From UBA7359 sp963976795 (lineage in GTDB: Bacteria > Pseudomonadota > Gammaproteobacteria > Eutrophobiales > Eutrophobiaceae), in the NCBI GenBank assembly GCA_963976795.1, contig CAXBLT010000001.1, forward strand, positions 124,001-188,000: a stretch of DNA of 64,000 bases. The letters are read 5' to 3'. Made by a program: the position numbers and the translations under genes. This document shows positions 35,282 to 45,762 of this stretch, piece after piece. Under the pieces are notes generated by a model that saw nothing but the letters and a program-made list of their open reading frames with translations, was not told where the DNA came from and searched no databases. The stretch's first letter is position 1, and the number at the start of each line of letters is the position of its first letter.

Positions 35282-36550
35282 TTAGTGCAATAAATACGGC
35301 TTAATTAGCTTCATAAGTCTCATTACATTCCCTTTATTAGATTCGATTACTTCTCGCCCAATCTCTCCTCTTTTATGCCGCTCATTGGCATCAGCCAAAA
35401 GCATACAAACTTTTTGTAATAACTGTTGTTCATTCGAGACACATAGCAGGGCATCCTGCGCTAAAAGTAATTCAGTTATTTCTGTAAAGTTAAAGGTGTG
35501 TGGTCCAGTGATGACAGGCAGGCCTAAACTCGCTGGTTCCATCATATTTTGTCCCCCCGTTGATACCAAACTGCCGCCTACAAAAGCTACTTGCGATGCA
35601 GCATAATGTAATTGAAGTTCTCCTAAAATATCTAATAAATACACAGCAGCATCATCTGTAAACGTTACTTGATTACTTCGTCTAACAAAGTTTAAGCCTA
35701 GGTTTTTACAAAGCAACGCAATTTTATCACCTCTTTCTGGGTGTCGTGGAGCTAGAATCAGTATTGCATCGGGGTATTCTTTCATTATATTGATGTGTGT
35801 ATTCAAGATAATTTCATCCTCGCCATCATGAGTACTCGCAGCTATCCAAACAGGCCGACTCACAGAAAAATATCGTTTTAATGACTGAGCTTGTTCTTTG
35901 ATACTTGGAGGAACATTAATATCAAACTTCAAGTTCCCAGTTACAAATACTCTCTCACTCAAGGCACCCAAAGAAATGAATCGTTTTGCGTCGTCCTGAG
36001 TTTGTGCTGCAATAATATCAACGAGGCTTAAAGTTTCACGCATTAACGTTGATACCAAACGATACCTTTTTGCAGATTGCTGACTTAATCGGGCGTTAAT
36101 TATGAGTATTGGAATTTTCAGATCATTGCATGCGTGATAAAGATTTGGCCATATTTCAGTTTCCATTATTATCAAAAGTGAAGGCTTGATTATATTTAGA
36201 AATTTATTAACTGAAGACGGTAAATCATAGGGTAAGTAATGATGTCTAACGCTATTTCCAAAGTGCTTTTCAACGGTAATTGCGCCAGTGGGAGTAACGG
36301 TCGTCACTAATATCAAATGGCTCGGGTATTGTTCCAGTAAATTATTAATGATTGGTGTTGCAGCATTAACTTCACCGACAGATACCGCATGAATCCATAT
36401 GACAGGATTTGCTACATTCTTCCAAGACAAAAAACCAAATCGCTCCGTCCACCTTTGCCTATAAGCAGGATTTTTTGATCCCAGCAAAAAAAGCCTCAGT
36501 AGAACCAGAGGCACGAGCAGGTAAATTATAAACGTATAAAAATATCGCAA
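35282..36550 (-). CDS. waaA: 3-deoxy-D-manno-octulosonic acid (Kdo) transferase
   Basis: WaaA adds Kdo to lipid IVA at the inner face of the cytoplasmic membrane. The 422-residue chain has an N-terminal membrane anchor (about residues 5-22), the R-W-x-E-R-F-G segment, W-I-H-A-V-S-V-G-E with the family's active-site Glu, T-V-T-P-T-G, and a C-terminal nucleotide-sugar half with G-G-S-L-V-x-x-G-G-Q-N-M-x-E-P-A. It lies 25 bases after hldD in an LPS-core operon hldE-hldD-waaA. Confidence 0.95.
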   Translation of the reverse strand: MRYFYTFIIYLLVPLVLLRLFLLGSKNPAYRQRWTERFGFLSWKNVANPVIWIHAVSVGEVNAATPIINNLLEQYPSHLILVTTVTPTGAITVEKHFGNSVRHHYLPYDLPSSVNKFLNIIKPSLLIIMETEIWPNLYHACNDLKIPILIINARLSQQSAKRYRLVSTLMRETLSLVDIIAAQTQDDAKRFISLGALSERVFVTGNLKFDINVPPSIKEQAQSLKRYFSVSRPVWIAASTHDGEDEIILNTHINIMKEYPDAILILAPRHPERGDKIALLCKNLGLNFVRRSNQVTFTDDAAVYLLDILGELQLHYAASQVAFVGGSLVSTGGQNMMEPASLGLPVITGPHTFNFTEITELLLAQDALLCVSNEQQLLQKVCMLLADANERHKRGEIGREVIESNKGNVMRLMKLIKPYLLH

Positions 36551-36575
36551 TTTTGAATATTCTTTAATCTTGAAT

Positions 36576-37523
36576 TTAGTTTGAATTAAGAATGTTCAAA
36601 TATGAATTTACACCGTCTTTTAGTGATCTGAACTTCTGTTCATATCCAGCGGAACGCAATTTAACTAAATTCGCTTCAGTAAAACTTTGATAACTTCCCT
36701 TTAAGGAATCGGGGAATGGGATATAATTTATATTACCTTTTTTGTGCCAATCAATAACTGCATTACCCACATCATTGAAGCTATTAGACTGGCCTGTGCC
36801 AACATTAAATACACCTGAGACATCAGGATTTTTCATTAGCCATAAATTAACGTCTACAACATCATCCACAGAAATAAAGTCTCTCAATTGTTCTCCATCA
36901 GCATACCCATGACTGCCTTCAAATAACTTTAACGCACCAGTCTCTTTAATTTGATTATTAAAATGATAAATGACGCTCGCCATATTGTTCTTATGCGCTT
37001 CTCCAACACCAAAAACATTAAAATAACGTAGCCCTACAATTTGTGATTTTATTTTTGATCTTAAATTCCTGACATGATTGTCAAACAACAACTTTGAATA
37101 CCCATAGACATTTATAGGACTTTCATACTCTGGTTCCTCAATGAACTTTGAATCAATGCCATACACTGCTGCACTTGATGCATAAATAAATGGAAGTTCT
37201 CGTTCAAGACAAAAATGCAGTAATTCTTTTGAATAGGTGTAATTATTATCCATCATGTATTGCCCATTCCATTCCGTGGTTGTGGAACAAGCACCTTGAT
37301 GAAAGATAATCTCAATTTGGTCGCATATACCGTCCCGATGTTCAATTAATTTCCTGAACTCGATTTTATCAAAATAATCAGCAATATTATTTACAACAAG
37401 GTTTTCAAATTTTTTTCCATTTGTTAAATCATCTACTACAATAATATCTTTTCTGCCAAGTTTATTTAATCCAGCCACAAGCTGACTACCTATAAACCCT
37501 GCTCCTCCAGTAACAACAATCAT
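36576..37523 (-). CDS. hldD: ADP-L-glycero-D-manno-heptose 6-epimerase
   Basis: HldD converts ADP-D-glycero-heptose to the L-glycero form for LPS core synthesis. The 315-residue SDR-type protein starts with the V-T-G-G-A-G-F-I-G-S nucleotide loop and has S-S-A-A-V-Y-G and the catalytic Y-G-Y-S-K-L-L-F-D (Y-x3-K). G-L-R-Y-F-N-V-F-G follows. It starts eight bases after hldE, so the two are co-translated or nearly so. Length is normal. Confidence 0.96.
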   Translation of the reverse strand: MIVVTGGAGFIGSQLVAGLNKLGRKDIIVVDDLTNGKKFENLVVNNIADYFDKIEFRKLIEHRDGICDQIEIIFHQGACSTTTEWNGQYMMDNNYTYSKELLHFCLERELPFIYASSAAVYGIDSKFIEEPEYESPINVYGYSKLLFDNHVRNLRSKIKSQIVGLRYFNVFGVGEAHKNNMASVIYHFNNQIKETGALKLFEGSHGYADGEQLRDFISVDDVVDVNLWLMKNPDVSGVFNVGTGQSNSFNDVGNAVIDWHKKGNINYIPFPDSLKGSYQSFTEANLVKLRSAGYEQKFRSLKDGVNSYLNILNSN

Positions 37524-37531
37524 ATCAACCT

Positions 37532-38959
37532 CTAGTTATTCTCTTTAATTTTTTCTAAAATTGATGTTGTTGAACAACCGTCTTCAAAAGGCAAGATGAC
37601 AACTTCACCTCCCGAATTTTTAACACCTGCTGCACCTGCAATTTGATCTTCTGTGTAGTCGCCACCTTTAACCAGAAAATCTGGCTCAATTATTGAAATC
37701 AATTTTTCGGGAGTATCTTCACTAAATGCCACAACCCAATCAACACAGGTCAATGCATTCAAGACCGCCATTCTATTTTTTAATGCATTTATTGGTCTTG
37801 AACTACCTTTCAATCCTTTCACAGAGTCATCATCATTTACAGCCACTATTAAACGGTCGCCTAATGTCCTTGCTTTTACTAAATAGTTAATGTGCCCTGC
37901 ATGCAAGATATCGAAACAGCCATTAGTCATAACTATTTGCTCGCCTTTGCGTTTAGCCTGATTAACGACTTCTAATGCTGCTTCGTTATCTAATAAAACC
38001 TGAGATTGGTACTTGCTAGTACTAGCACTATTCAATTCTTCAGCTGAAATAGTTGCTGCACCAAGTTTTTCTACAACCAAACCTGCAGCAGTATTGGCTA
38101 AAAAAGTTGCCTGGTCTAATTCATGGCCAGAGGCTATTGCTGCGGCTAACGAAGCTATTACGGTATCTCCAGCGCCGGTGACATCATAGACCTCATGTGT
38201 TTCTGCCTTGAGATGCAATGGTTGCTGTTTTTCACGAAATAAAGTCATTCCTTTTTCCCCGCGCGTCACCAATATTGCATCTAATTGTAGATTTTTCCTG
38301 AGTTCCTCCGCTTTGCTAATTAAAATTTCATTAGTCTTACAATCGCCAACAACAACTTCAAGTTCTTTTAGGTTAGGTGTTAGAATACTTGCGTTGGCAT
38401 AACAACTAAAATCAGATGACTTAGGGTCAACTAAAACAGTTATATTTTTATCATTGGCATGTTTAATAAATGTTTGTACTTTTGTTAAACTTCCTTTTGC
38501 ATAGTCTGATAATACAACGACGTCGACAGATTCAAGTAAAGCCAAATATTGCGTAATCAGCATATCTGCTTCGGGAGTGCTCGATTCTTCTTCATAGTCA
38601 AGTCTGAGTAATTGTTGATGCTGACTCAATACACGTTGTTTTCTAATCGTGGGGAAACCATCCTGATGAACAAAGTGGCATATCACTCCTTTTTCGCCAA
38701 GCATTTCTCCTAACCTTGTTGACGCTTCATCTTGTCCAGTTATTCCTAATAATTGTGTATTAATTCCCAACGATGAGATGTTTATAGCAACATTAGCAGC
38801 ACCTCCAGGTCGCTCTTCAGTATTTTTTACTCGTACAACTGGCACCGGCGCTTCTGGTGATATTCGGTTGGTTTCACCATAAATGTATTGATCTAGTATA
38901 ATGTCGCCAACGACTAATACTTTGGCCGTGCTACTAGGCTTAAAAACTATTTCTTGCAT
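37532..38959 (-). CDS. hldE: Bifunctional heptose 7-phosphate kinase / heptose 1-phosphate adenylyltransferase
   Basis: A 475-residue fusion providing two steps of ADP-heptose synthesis. Residues 1-315 are a PfkB-type kinase with R-P-G-G-A-A-N-V-A-x-N and the D-V-T-G-A-G-D-T-V catalytic loop. Residues about 335-475 are a nucleotidyltransferase with T-N-G-C-F-D-I-L-H-A-G-H. It is first in the LPS operon and diverges from the DUF3108 gene across 70 bases. Confidence 0.96.
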   Translation of the reverse strand: MQEIVFKPSSTAKVLVVGDIILDQYIYGETNRISPEAPVPVVRVKNTEERPGGAANVAINISSLGINTQLLGITGQDEASTRLGEMLGEKGVICHFVHQDGFPTIRKQRVLSQHQQLLRLDYEEESSTPEADMLITQYLALLESVDVVVLSDYAKGSLTKVQTFIKHANDKNITVLVDPKSSDFSCYANASILTPNLKELEVVVGDCKTNEILISKAEELRKNLQLDAILVTRGEKGMTLFREKQQPLHLKAETHEVYDVTGAGDTVIASLAAAIASGHELDQATFLANTAAGLVVEKLGAATISAEELNSASTSKYQSQVLLDNEAALEVVNQAKRKGEQIVMTNGCFDILHAGHINYLVKARTLGDRLIVAVNDDDSVKGLKGSSRPINALKNRMAVLNALTCVDWVVAFSEDTPEKLISIIEPDFLVKGGDYTEDQIAGAAGVKNSGGEVVILPFEDGCSTTSILEKIKENN

Positions 38960-39029
38960 TACAACTATTTCTCTTTACTTAGGTCTAATTCAGAAATTTT
39001 AACACACGATAATTATCATAGTATTCAAT

Positions 39030-39761
39030 ATGTTGGTTAAAAAGCATCTATTTTTACTTTACTTGCTGTTTTATGCGCCTTTTTGTATTGCTGACAAGGA
39101 AATCCCAAGGTTTTTCGAAGTGAACTACACCTTATACAGTAACGATATGAAAGTTGGATTAATGGAACGTCGTTTTTTTCAAAAAGATGATGGCAAATAT
39201 GCATTTAGTTCCGAAAGTAAAACCACCGGTTTTATCGCACTTTTTAAAAAAGTCCATGTTCTTGAAGTTAGCAACTGGGATTTAATCGAATCAAATTTCA
39301 TTCCCCTGCATTACACCTATAATCGCACCAAAGGAAAAAAGAAACGCGATGTTGATATTAACTTTAATTGGCAAACAAAACGAATCGTAAATCGAGTCAA
39401 TGACTCAACATGGCATATGCAAATTCAACCGGGGGTGCTTGACAAGTTACTCTATCAATTAACTATTATGTCTGATCTAAAATCAGGGAATGTGCCAAAG
39501 AGTTACTTCATTGCTGACGGAGGCAAAATAAAGGAATATCGGTTTGAATATATAACTGACGAAATAATTAAAACTCCTTTAGGCGAGTTTAATACCATCA
39601 AACTTGCTCGTCATAAGTTGAATAGTAAACAAGAAACTTATTTGTGGTGTGCTTACGATCTGGACTTTTTACCCATAAAAGTAATTAATCATGAAAAAGA
39701 TGACCGTATTTCTACAGCTATTATCAAATCAATAAACGGGTTAGGCCCCAATACAGACTAA
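39030..39761 (+). CDS. DUF3108-family periplasmic protein
   Basis: A 243-residue protein with an N-terminal signal peptide (cut near C-I-A). The mature chain follows the DUF3108 pattern: an early strand with Y-x-L-Y-S-N-D-M-K-V-G, a middle K-G-K-K-K-R-D-V-D-I-N-F-N-W region, D-K-L-L-Y-Q-L, and a late T-P-L-G-E-F-N-T-I-K-L. The family is exported and widespread in Proteobacteria; its function is not established. Such genes often sit near LPS or membrane-biogenesis genes, as here. It converges with dsbC. Confidence 0.8.
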   Translation: MLVKKHLFLLYLLFYAPFCIADKEIPRFFEVNYTLYSNDMKVGLMERRFFQKDDGKYAFSSESKTTGFIALFKKVHVLEVSNWDLIESNFIPLHYTYNRTKGKKKRDVDINFNWQTKRIVNRVNDSTWHMQIQPGVLDKLLYQLTIMSDLKSGNVPKSYFIADGGKIKEYRFEYITDEIIKTPLGEFNTIKLARHKLNSKQETYLWCAYDLDFLPIKVINHEKDDRISTAIIKSINGLGPNTD

Positions 39762-39775
39762 TTATATTTTAATTG

Positions 39776-40483
39776 TTAACGCTCAAGCTGTTTAACAATT
39801 TCATTTGGAGGCATATAGCCAGGAAGCATTCTGCCATTCTGCAGATAGATTGCAGGTGTCCCGCGCACGCCTAACCTCTGTCCCATAGCATATTGTTCAG
39901 CAATAGGATCATCACAAGATTTTGCTTCAATCGGCTCTCTATTCTTCGCTGCTGTTAATGCTTTCTGTCTATCTTTAGCACACCATACACTACTCATTTC
40001 GTGGCCTACAGCTGAATCAACGCCGGCTCTCGGGTATGCTAAATAACGAACTGTCACTCCCAATGAATTCAATTCAGGAACATCCATGTGTAACTTTCTG
40101 CAATAACCACAATCAACATCTGTGAATACATAAATCGCATTTTGCATATTTTTAGATGAGAACTCGATGTATTCATCTTTTTTGATACTGTTCAAAATAC
40201 CCACTCGAGAGTCAGCACGAACTTCTTCTGTTAGGTTTCGGTGCTCTTCAAGGTCTAGTATCTCCCCTTTAATAACATAATTGCCATCACGCGTCATATA
40301 GATAACATCAGAGCCTATTACTACTTGATAAAGCCCATTGATAGGTGTTGGTGAAACATTGTCTATTTCAACATCGGGCAACAGTCTTGATAATGCTAAA
40401 GATAACTCAGCGTCAAGCCCATCTTCTGCAAACACTGAAAAAGAAAGAAATAAACCCACCAATAAACACTGACCAAGCTTCAT
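39776..40483 (-). CDS. dsbC: Thiol:disulfide isomerase DsbC
   Basis: A 235-residue periplasmic isomerase that repairs wrong disulfides. It has a signal peptide, an N-terminal dimerisation domain and a thioredoxin-fold catalytic domain with V-D-C-G-Y-C-R-K-L-H, the typical C-G-Y-C active site. The late G-V-R-G-T-P-A-I-Y cis-proline loop is present, as is a second Cys pair (W-C-A-K and K-S-C-D-D). AGGAG precedes the ATG. It could assist cysteine-rich periplasmic proteins such as those at 32251 and 34800, though no direct link is shown. Confidence 0.94.
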   Translation of the reverse strand: MKLGQCLLVGLFLSFSVFAEDGLDAELSLALSRLLPDVEIDNVSPTPINGLYQVVIGSDVIYMTRDGNYVIKGEILDLEEHRNLTEEVRADSRVGILNSIKKDEYIEFSSKNMQNAIYVFTDVDCGYCRKLHMDVPELNSLGVTVRYLAYPRAGVDSAVGHEMSSVWCAKDRQKALTAAKNREPIEAKSCDDPIAEQYAMGQRLGVRGTPAIYLQNGRMLPGYMPPNEIVKQLER

Positions 40484-40653
40484 ATTAACTCCTGAATATA
40501 TCTATCAATACTAACAAACTAAATATATGACCATTATACAGCCCTTCTGTTCACTTACATTAAAAAGCTTCTTTCTGTTTTAAATTCGATGTGTCGTTTT
40601 TTACGTGATAAAGTCTGCTGTACTATATCAAGCTATTAAGAACAAGGGGTTAA

Positions 40654-42441
40654 ATGAATAGCACCAACAAAGCACCACTATCAGAATCAAAGCTTACACT
40701 TGGCTATATCCTTGATTTAATGGGCAAAGAAAATCTCATAAATAAACAACAGCACATCCAACTGTCTAATAGCAGTGCCGAACAAACTAAACTTCAAATT
40801 CATCCCTTAATTACTATAGCCGAACAAGGTTGGCAAACATCAAGCAAACCCAGTTATCCACTCAGTCTTGAAACACTGACCAAATGGCTTGCAGAAAAAG
40901 TAAATCAACCTTATTTACGTATCGATCCTCTAAAAATTGATATCCAGAGAATCACATCAGTCGTATCGCAAGCCTATGCGGCCAAACTAAAGATACTACC
41001 CGTTGATGTAAATAAAGCAGAACTCACCATCGCCACGTGCGAACCATTTCTTACTGCATGGGAAAGTGAGTTAGCACGTATTACGAAACTTCATATTAAG
41101 CGAGTAATTATCAATCCGAGAGATCTTGAACGCTATCTTATCGAGTTTTATGGAGTAAGCAGAACTATTATAGGTGCCGTAAATGCAAAAAGGGATGAAC
41201 CTATTGCACTGATTCAAAATTTTGAACAATTAGTAAAAGTAGGTAAAGCAGGTGAGCCAGATGCGAATGACCAACATATCGTCAGTATCGTTGACTGGTT
41301 ATTACAATTTGCATTTGAACAGCGTGCCAGCGATATTCATCTTGAGCCGCGCCGTGAAAAAGGACGTATTCGTTTTCGCATCGACAGCGTCTTGCATGTA
41401 GTACATGAACTACCTGTCGCTCTAATGGGAGCAATAACAAGTCGTTTAAAATCTCTGGGACGAATGGATGTTACTGATCGTCGTAGACCACAAGATGGAA
41501 GAGTAAAAACAGTTACACCTTCCGGGAAAGAAGTTGAGATGCGACTTTCAACTATGCCCACCACCTTTGGTGAAAAACTTGTCATCAGAATATTTGATCC
41601 AGAAATGCTAGTTAAAAGTTATAAGGAACTCGGCTTTACCAAGCACGATCAGGCGCAACTAAATGAAATGGTAGACAACCCTCACGGGATTATTCTAATA
41701 ACAGGTCCAACCGGCTCTGGTAAAACAACTACGCTATATTCAACACTCAACCAGATTTCTCGACCAGAGATAAATATATGCACGATTGAAGACCCTATCG
41801 AAATGGTTGAGCCACAGTTCAACCAAATGCAGGTACAACAATCAATCGGAGTTGATTTTGCATCCGGGGTCAGAACATTGCTTAGACAAGACCCTGACAT
41901 AATAATGATCGGAGAGATTCGTGATAAAGAAACTGCTGACATCGCCATTCAGGCAGCTTTAACCGGACACCTCGTTTTATCTAGCTTACACACCAATGAT
42001 GCGCCTTCAGCAATAACACGTCTAATTGATATCGGCATGCAACCCTTCCTCTTAAATGCAACGATACAAGGTGTCATTGCCCAAAGACTGTTAAGAACAT
42101 TATGCATACATTGCAAAGTACTTGCCCCGACAGATTCACAAGACTGGGTAGAGTTCTCTCGGCCAAATAAATTAAAAATGCCTGCCCAAATTGGCAAGCC
42201 TGTAGGTTGTGACGAATGCCGCCACACAGGCTATATGGGGCGCACCGCTATTTATGAAATATTAAAAATGAATTCAGCACTACGCGAGAATGTTTCAACT
42301 CAAACTAATCTGGATGCCTTGCGTGAGATTGCTTTGAAAACGGGTATGCGGTCATTAAAAATCGGTGCGGCGCAAAAAGTTGCTGATGGCTTAACCACGC
42401 TTGAAGAAGCGTTCTCAGTATTACCACAACATCAGGATTAA
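40654..42441 (+). CDS. GspE/PilB-family secretion ATPase
   Basis: A 595-residue hexameric ATPase of type II secretion or type IV pilus systems. The N-terminal part (to about 190) is the MshEN/GspE-N region. The core has S-D-I-H-L-E-P, Walker A G-P-T-G-S-G-K-T-T-T, Walker B D-P-D-I-I-M-I-G-E-I-R-D, and a His box L-T-G-H-L-V-L-S-S-L-H-T-N-D. A zinc-type tetracysteine C-x2-C ... C-x2-C near residues 485-530 is present. No other secretion or pilus genes are adjacent, so it is a lone component whose partners are elsewhere. GGGG lies four bases before the ATG. Confidence 0.9.
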   Translation: MNSTNKAPLSESKLTLGYILDLMGKENLINKQQHIQLSNSSAEQTKLQIHPLITIAEQGWQTSSKPSYPLSLETLTKWLAEKVNQPYLRIDPLKIDIQRITSVVSQAYAAKLKILPVDVNKAELTIATCEPFLTAWESELARITKLHIKRVIINPRDLERYLIEFYGVSRTIIGAVNAKRDEPIALIQNFEQLVKVGKAGEPDANDQHIVSIVDWLLQFAFEQRASDIHLEPRREKGRIRFRIDSVLHVVHELPVALMGAITSRLKSLGRMDVTDRRRPQDGRVKTVTPSGKEVEMRLSTMPTTFGEKLVIRIFDPEMLVKSYKELGFTKHDQAQLNEMVDNPHGIILITGPTGSGKTTTLYSTLNQISRPEINICTIEDPIEMVEPQFNQMQVQQSIGVDFASGVRTLLRQDPDIIMIGEIRDKETADIAIQAALTGHLVLSSLHTNDAPSAITRLIDIGMQPFLLNATIQGVIAQRLLRTLCIHCKVLAPTDSQDWVEFSRPNKLKMPAQIGKPVGCDECRHTGYMGRTAIYEILKMNSALRENVSTQTNLDALREIALKTGMRSLKIGAAQKVADGLTTLEEAFSVLPQHQD

Positions 42442-42449
42442 TAATCAAA

Positions 42450-43370
42450 TTACCCTCTAGGGTGATGCTCCGCATGCAAATCTTTCAAACGCTCTCTTGC
42501 CACATGCGTATAAATCTGTGTTGTAGATATATCACTATGGCCTAGTAACATCTGCACGACCCTGAGATCAGCGCCATGATTTATTAAATGCGTTGCGAAT
42601 GCATGACGTAGAACATGTGGGGATAGTGTTTTTTTGATCTCTGCAACTATTGCATAGCGTTTGACCATATGCCAAAAAGTTTGGCGCGTCATCGCTTTAC
42701 CGCGGTTACTCGGAAACATCGCATCGGTTAAAGCGTTACCAAGGATTTCGCTGCGTGTTGATGACAAATAACGTTCAAGCCATGCATTGGCCTCTTCCCC
42801 CATCGGAACCAATCGTTCTTTGTTTCCTTTTCCTGTTACTCGCACGACACCTTGCCTCAAGTTGACCTGTTGGACGGTTAAACCAACGAGCTCGGAAACA
42901 CGTAAACCTGTAGCATAGAGTAGCTCAAGCATAGTTTTATCCCTCACCCCTGTGGCTTGTTCTATATCAGGCGCATTAAGCAGTGCCTCTACTTCAGCTT
43001 CGGTTAAAGATTTTGGTAGTGTTCGCCCGAGCCTAGGGGCGTCTACATTGCTTAGCGGATTTTGCTTAATCTCACCTTCTCTCAATAAATATTCATATAA
43101 TCGTCGCAGGCTGGATAATCTCCGCGCTATGGTTCTGGCTGAACCATTGTTCGATGAAGATAAATAAGCAAGGGCATCTTTCGATTCTACTTCAACTAAC
43201 TCAATTTTTTTAGCTTGTATCCACATTGAAAAATGCATCAGATCACTGTGATATGCAGAGAGCGTATTTTCACTTAAACCACGTTCCATCCACAGTGTAT
43301 CCAGGAAAGAATCAATCACTTGTTTTGATTTGCTTAAAATTCTCGTTTCCTGTTCAGAAGCTTGGCTCAT
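42450..43370 (-). CDS. xerD: Site-specific tyrosine recombinase XerD
   Basis: A 306-residue recombinase resolving chromosome dimers with XerC at dif. The N-terminal SAM-like domain has L-S-x-N-T-L-S-A-Y. Catalytic residues are visible: R in T-G-L-R-V-S-E-L, H-x2-R in H-V-L-R-H-A-F-A-T-H, H in L-G-H-S, and nucleophile Tyr in T-Q-I-Y-T-H. XerD is preferred over XerC from length and from the L-L-G-H-S-D-I-S-T-T-Q segment. It converges with the GspE-like gene (8-base gap). Confidence 0.92.
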   Translation of the reverse strand: MSQASEQETRILSKSKQVIDSFLDTLWMERGLSENTLSAYHSDLMHFSMWIQAKKIELVEVESKDALAYLSSSNNGSARTIARRLSSLRRLYEYLLREGEIKQNPLSNVDAPRLGRTLPKSLTEAEVEALLNAPDIEQATGVRDKTMLELLYATGLRVSELVGLTVQQVNLRQGVVRVTGKGNKERLVPMGEEANAWLERYLSSTRSEILGNALTDAMFPSNRGKAMTRQTFWHMVKRYAIVAEIKKTLSPHVLRHAFATHLINHGADLRVVQMLLGHSDISTTQIYTHVARERLKDLHAEHHPRG

Positions 43371-43485
43371 ATGTAAACAACCAATCTCATAGCTGGGTAT
43401 TGCTGGGTTTTGTCAGGATCTTGTGGGGTTATTATTTTCAAGGTTCTGGTCGTCAACAAAGTTAATGAACCAGATTTTACAGATA

Positions 43486-43508
43486 CCGGACTGGACTAAC
43501 CAGTCCGG
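43486..43508 (-). terminator. Hairpin after rplS
   Basis: A perfect 9-base stem CCGGACTGG / CCAGTCCGG with a five-base loop lies about 25 bases past the rplS stop. The T-tract is weak, but position and stem fit termination of the rpsP-rimM-trmD-rplS operon. Confidence 0.7.
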
Positions 43509-43530
43509 CTTAAGAAGCTTACTTGTGAAA

Positions 43531-43887
43531 CTATTTTTTAGCCTTAATTTTTTCTTTAATACGTGCTGCTTTACCGCGAAGGTCACGCATGTAATACAGT
43601 TTTGCACGGCGCACATCGCCTCTGCGCTTGACTTGAATCTCAGCAACGCTAGGACTGTGCGTCTGGAAAACACGCTCAACACCTTCACCATAGGAAATTT
43701 TACGAACGGTGAATGCTGAATTCAGGCCACGATTTTTGACCGCAATGACAACACCTTCAAAGGCCTGCAAACGCTCACGTTGGCCTTCTTTTACTTTCAC
43801 CTGAACTACAACAGTATCACCTGGGCCAAACTCAGGGACTTCGCGTGTCATTTGCTCGGCATCGAGTTGTTCGATTATGTTCGCCAT
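43531..43887 (-). CDS. rplS: Ribosomal protein L19
   Basis: Large-subunit protein at the 30S-50S interface. The 118-residue chain has the typical [10 protein letters not shown] near 20, R-x-R-x-Q-x-F-E-G-V-V-I-A, and late [19 protein letters not shown] 43887 is chosen because GGAG lies seven bases upstream; ATG 43893 is too close to it. It is the last gene of the rpsP operon. Confidence 0.97.
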   Translation of the reverse strand: MANIIEQLDAEQMTREVPEFGPGDTVVVQVKVKEGQRERLQAFEGVVIAVKNRGLNSAFTVRKISYGEGVERVFQTHSPSVAEIQVKRRGDVRRAKLYYMRDLRGKAARIKEKIKAKK

Positions 43888-43917
43888 TTTCATACTCCAA
43901 TCACTATTTGCTTGTTA

Positions 43918-44667
43918 TTAACTTTTAGACTGTTCAAATTCAGTAATGAATTCCTGCAACAATCCTTTTTGTTCTTCGTCGAGTTCAATAGACTCGATTA
44001 AATCTGGCCGTACCTGCCAAGTCTTGCCTAGCGCCTGTTTTAAACGCCAACAACGTATTTTCTCATGATTACCACTGAGTAATACATCTGGCACTTGATA
44101 GCCATTTACCTGCTCAGGCCGCGTATAATGCGGATAGTCCAGCAAACCGTCAACAAATGAATCCTCATTCGCTGAATCTTCATGGCCCAAGACGCCGGGC
44201 AAGGTTCGACAAACACTATCAATTAACACCATTGCAGCGAGTTCACCGCCGCTGAGGACATAATCACCTATAGACCATTCCTCATCTATCTCAGACTCAA
44301 TGAGTCGTTCATCAATACCTTCGTATCGACCGGTCACCAATATCATCCCACTTCGTTCAGACAATTCACGTACTCCTGTCTGATCCAGTCGTCTTCCTTG
44401 TGGTGATAAATAAATCACCTTGCTTGTGGGCTGAGCCTGTTTAGCCTTGTTTATAGCAGCACAAACAGGTTCATACATCATTACCATGCCTGGACCACCG
44501 CCATAAGGACGATCATCCACTGAGTTGTGTTTATCGATGCTAAAATCTCGTGGATTCCAGGCTCTAAACTCAAGCAGTCTATCTGTTACAGCTCTTCCAA
44601 TAACGCCGTGTTCGAATACCGTAGCTACCATCTCTGGGAACAACGTTATGACGTCGAGTTGATACAT
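43918..44667 (-). CDS. trmD: tRNA (guanine37-N1)-methyltransferase
   Basis: TrmD methylates G37 of tRNAs reading CNN codons, preventing frameshifts. The 249-residue SPOUT enzyme has the L-F-P-E-M start, [19 protein letters not shown], and [14 protein letters not shown] trefoil-knot AdoMet motifs. It overlaps rimM by one base. Confidence 0.97.
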   Translation of the reverse strand: MYQLDVITLFPEMVATVFEHGVIGRAVTDRLLEFRAWNPRDFSIDKHNSVDDRPYGGGPGMVMMYEPVCAAINKAKQAQPTSKVIYLSPQGRRLDQTGVRELSERSGMILVTGRYEGIDERLIESEIDEEWSIGDYVLSGGELAAMVLIDSVCRTLPGVLGHEDSANEDSFVDGLLDYPHYTRPEQVNGYQVPDVLLSGNHEKIRCWRLKQALGKTWQVRPDLIESIELDEEQKGLLQEFITEFEQSKS

Positions 44668-45191
44668 TATTCTTCAACCTGCCAAGCGACACGTACCTGT
44701 TTGTTAAGCAAATCAACTCGTTTTACAAATACATCCATCACTAGAGGAATTAAAGTTTTGGCTTTATTCTTGTCTATCTTTTTGATAACAAGAACATCAT
44801 TGGCGCCAGTTTCAACTATTTCCTTAATTTCGCCGAGATGAATCTCATCCTGATTAAAAACCTCAAGACCTATCAGCTCATGCCAGTAATATTCACCCTC
44901 GCTTAATATTGGTAATACCCCTTGCGTCACAGCTAATTCACAATGGACATATTCTCGGGCTGCTTCGGGTGTATCTATCCCTGGTATTTTTACTAGTAGC
45001 CGACCATTTCCACCTTGATGGGATTCGTCAATATCGACCTCTTTCCAACCTGAACCCACATGAATCAGCCAAGGGGAATAGGTAAAAATATTTATTTTAG
45101 GCCTGGTATACGATTCAATCTTTAACCAGCCTCGTACACCGTATACACCCCCAATACGGCCGACGATGATTGGTTCTTCATTTTCCTGCAT
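44667..45191 (-). CDS. rimM: 16S rRNA processing protein RimM
   Basis: A 30S assembly factor binding S19. The 174-residue protein opens with [13 protein letters not shown] and contains [12 protein letters not shown] before the PRC-barrel half. The stop overlaps the trmD start by one base. It lies 75 bases after rpsP. Confidence 0.95.
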   Translation of the reverse strand: MQENEEPIIVGRIGGVYGVRGWLKIESYTRPKINIFTYSPWLIHVGSGWKEVDIDESHQGGNGRLLVKIPGIDTPEAAREYVHCELAVTQGVLPILSEGEYYWHELIGLEVFNQDEIHLGEIKEIVETGANDVLVIKKIDKNKAKTLIPLVMDVFVKRVDLLNKQVRVAWQVEE

Positions 45192-45266
45192 TAAATTTTA
45201 ATGCCGGTAAGGTTATTGCACGAATTCCTAATGAGCTTGAGCAATAGACTCTTTAAAAACTGTTAA

Positions 45267-45521
45267 TTACGCCGCTACTGCTGCTGCGTTATCTTTTAGC
45301 AGTTTCGCGATACGATCAGACGTCTGCGCACCTTGCGACACCCAGTAATCGACACGCTCCATATCTAGCTTCAAAGGTACTTCCTGACCTGTAGCCGTCG
45401 GGTTGAAAAAACCAAGGCGCTCTATCGAACGACCATCACGTTTATTGCGGCTATCTGTTACAACAATGTGATAAAAAGGCTTTTTCTTTGAGCCTGTTCG
45501 GGACAATCTAATTGTTACCAT
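45267..45521 (-). CDS. rpsP: Ribosomal protein S16
   Basis: An 84-residue small-subunit protein with the usual M-V-T-I-R-L-S-R start, [13 protein letters not shown], and I-E-R-L-G-F-F-N-P segments, ending in an Ala-rich tail. First gene of the rpsP-rimM-trmD-rplS operon. The 241-base space to the next gene shows no clear RNA gene. Confidence 0.97.
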   Translation of the reverse strand: MVTIRLSRTGSKKKPFYHIVVTDSRNKRDGRSIERLGFFNPTATGQEVPLKLDMERVDYWVSQGAQTSDRIAKLLKDNAAAVAA

Positions 45522-45762
45522 CAGTCTGATGACCTCATTATATTCTAAAGTTTACGATGGGGTGAAAATACCCACCTGAAAAAAGGCGCTATTGTACGTA
45601 AAAACACCAAAAAAGAAAGTAAAGACAGCCCTTTAACGCTATGTAAAATACCTCTGGTCTTGCTCCTGAAAAAACATAATAAATAACCCATTATCTACAT
45701 TAATATAGTTTTTATAATTACATCATAATATATTGATTAATATAAATATTTTATTTTAACCT

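Noticed and set aside
42450..43370. Phage or integron integrase
   Set aside because: Size and motifs match the chromosomal XerD, and no attachment site, cassette or phage gene is nearby.
45541..45762. 6S RNA gene upstream of the 5-formyl-THF cyclo-ligase
   Set aside because: The position is right but I could not find the long rod with a central bubble; a covariance-model search would decide.
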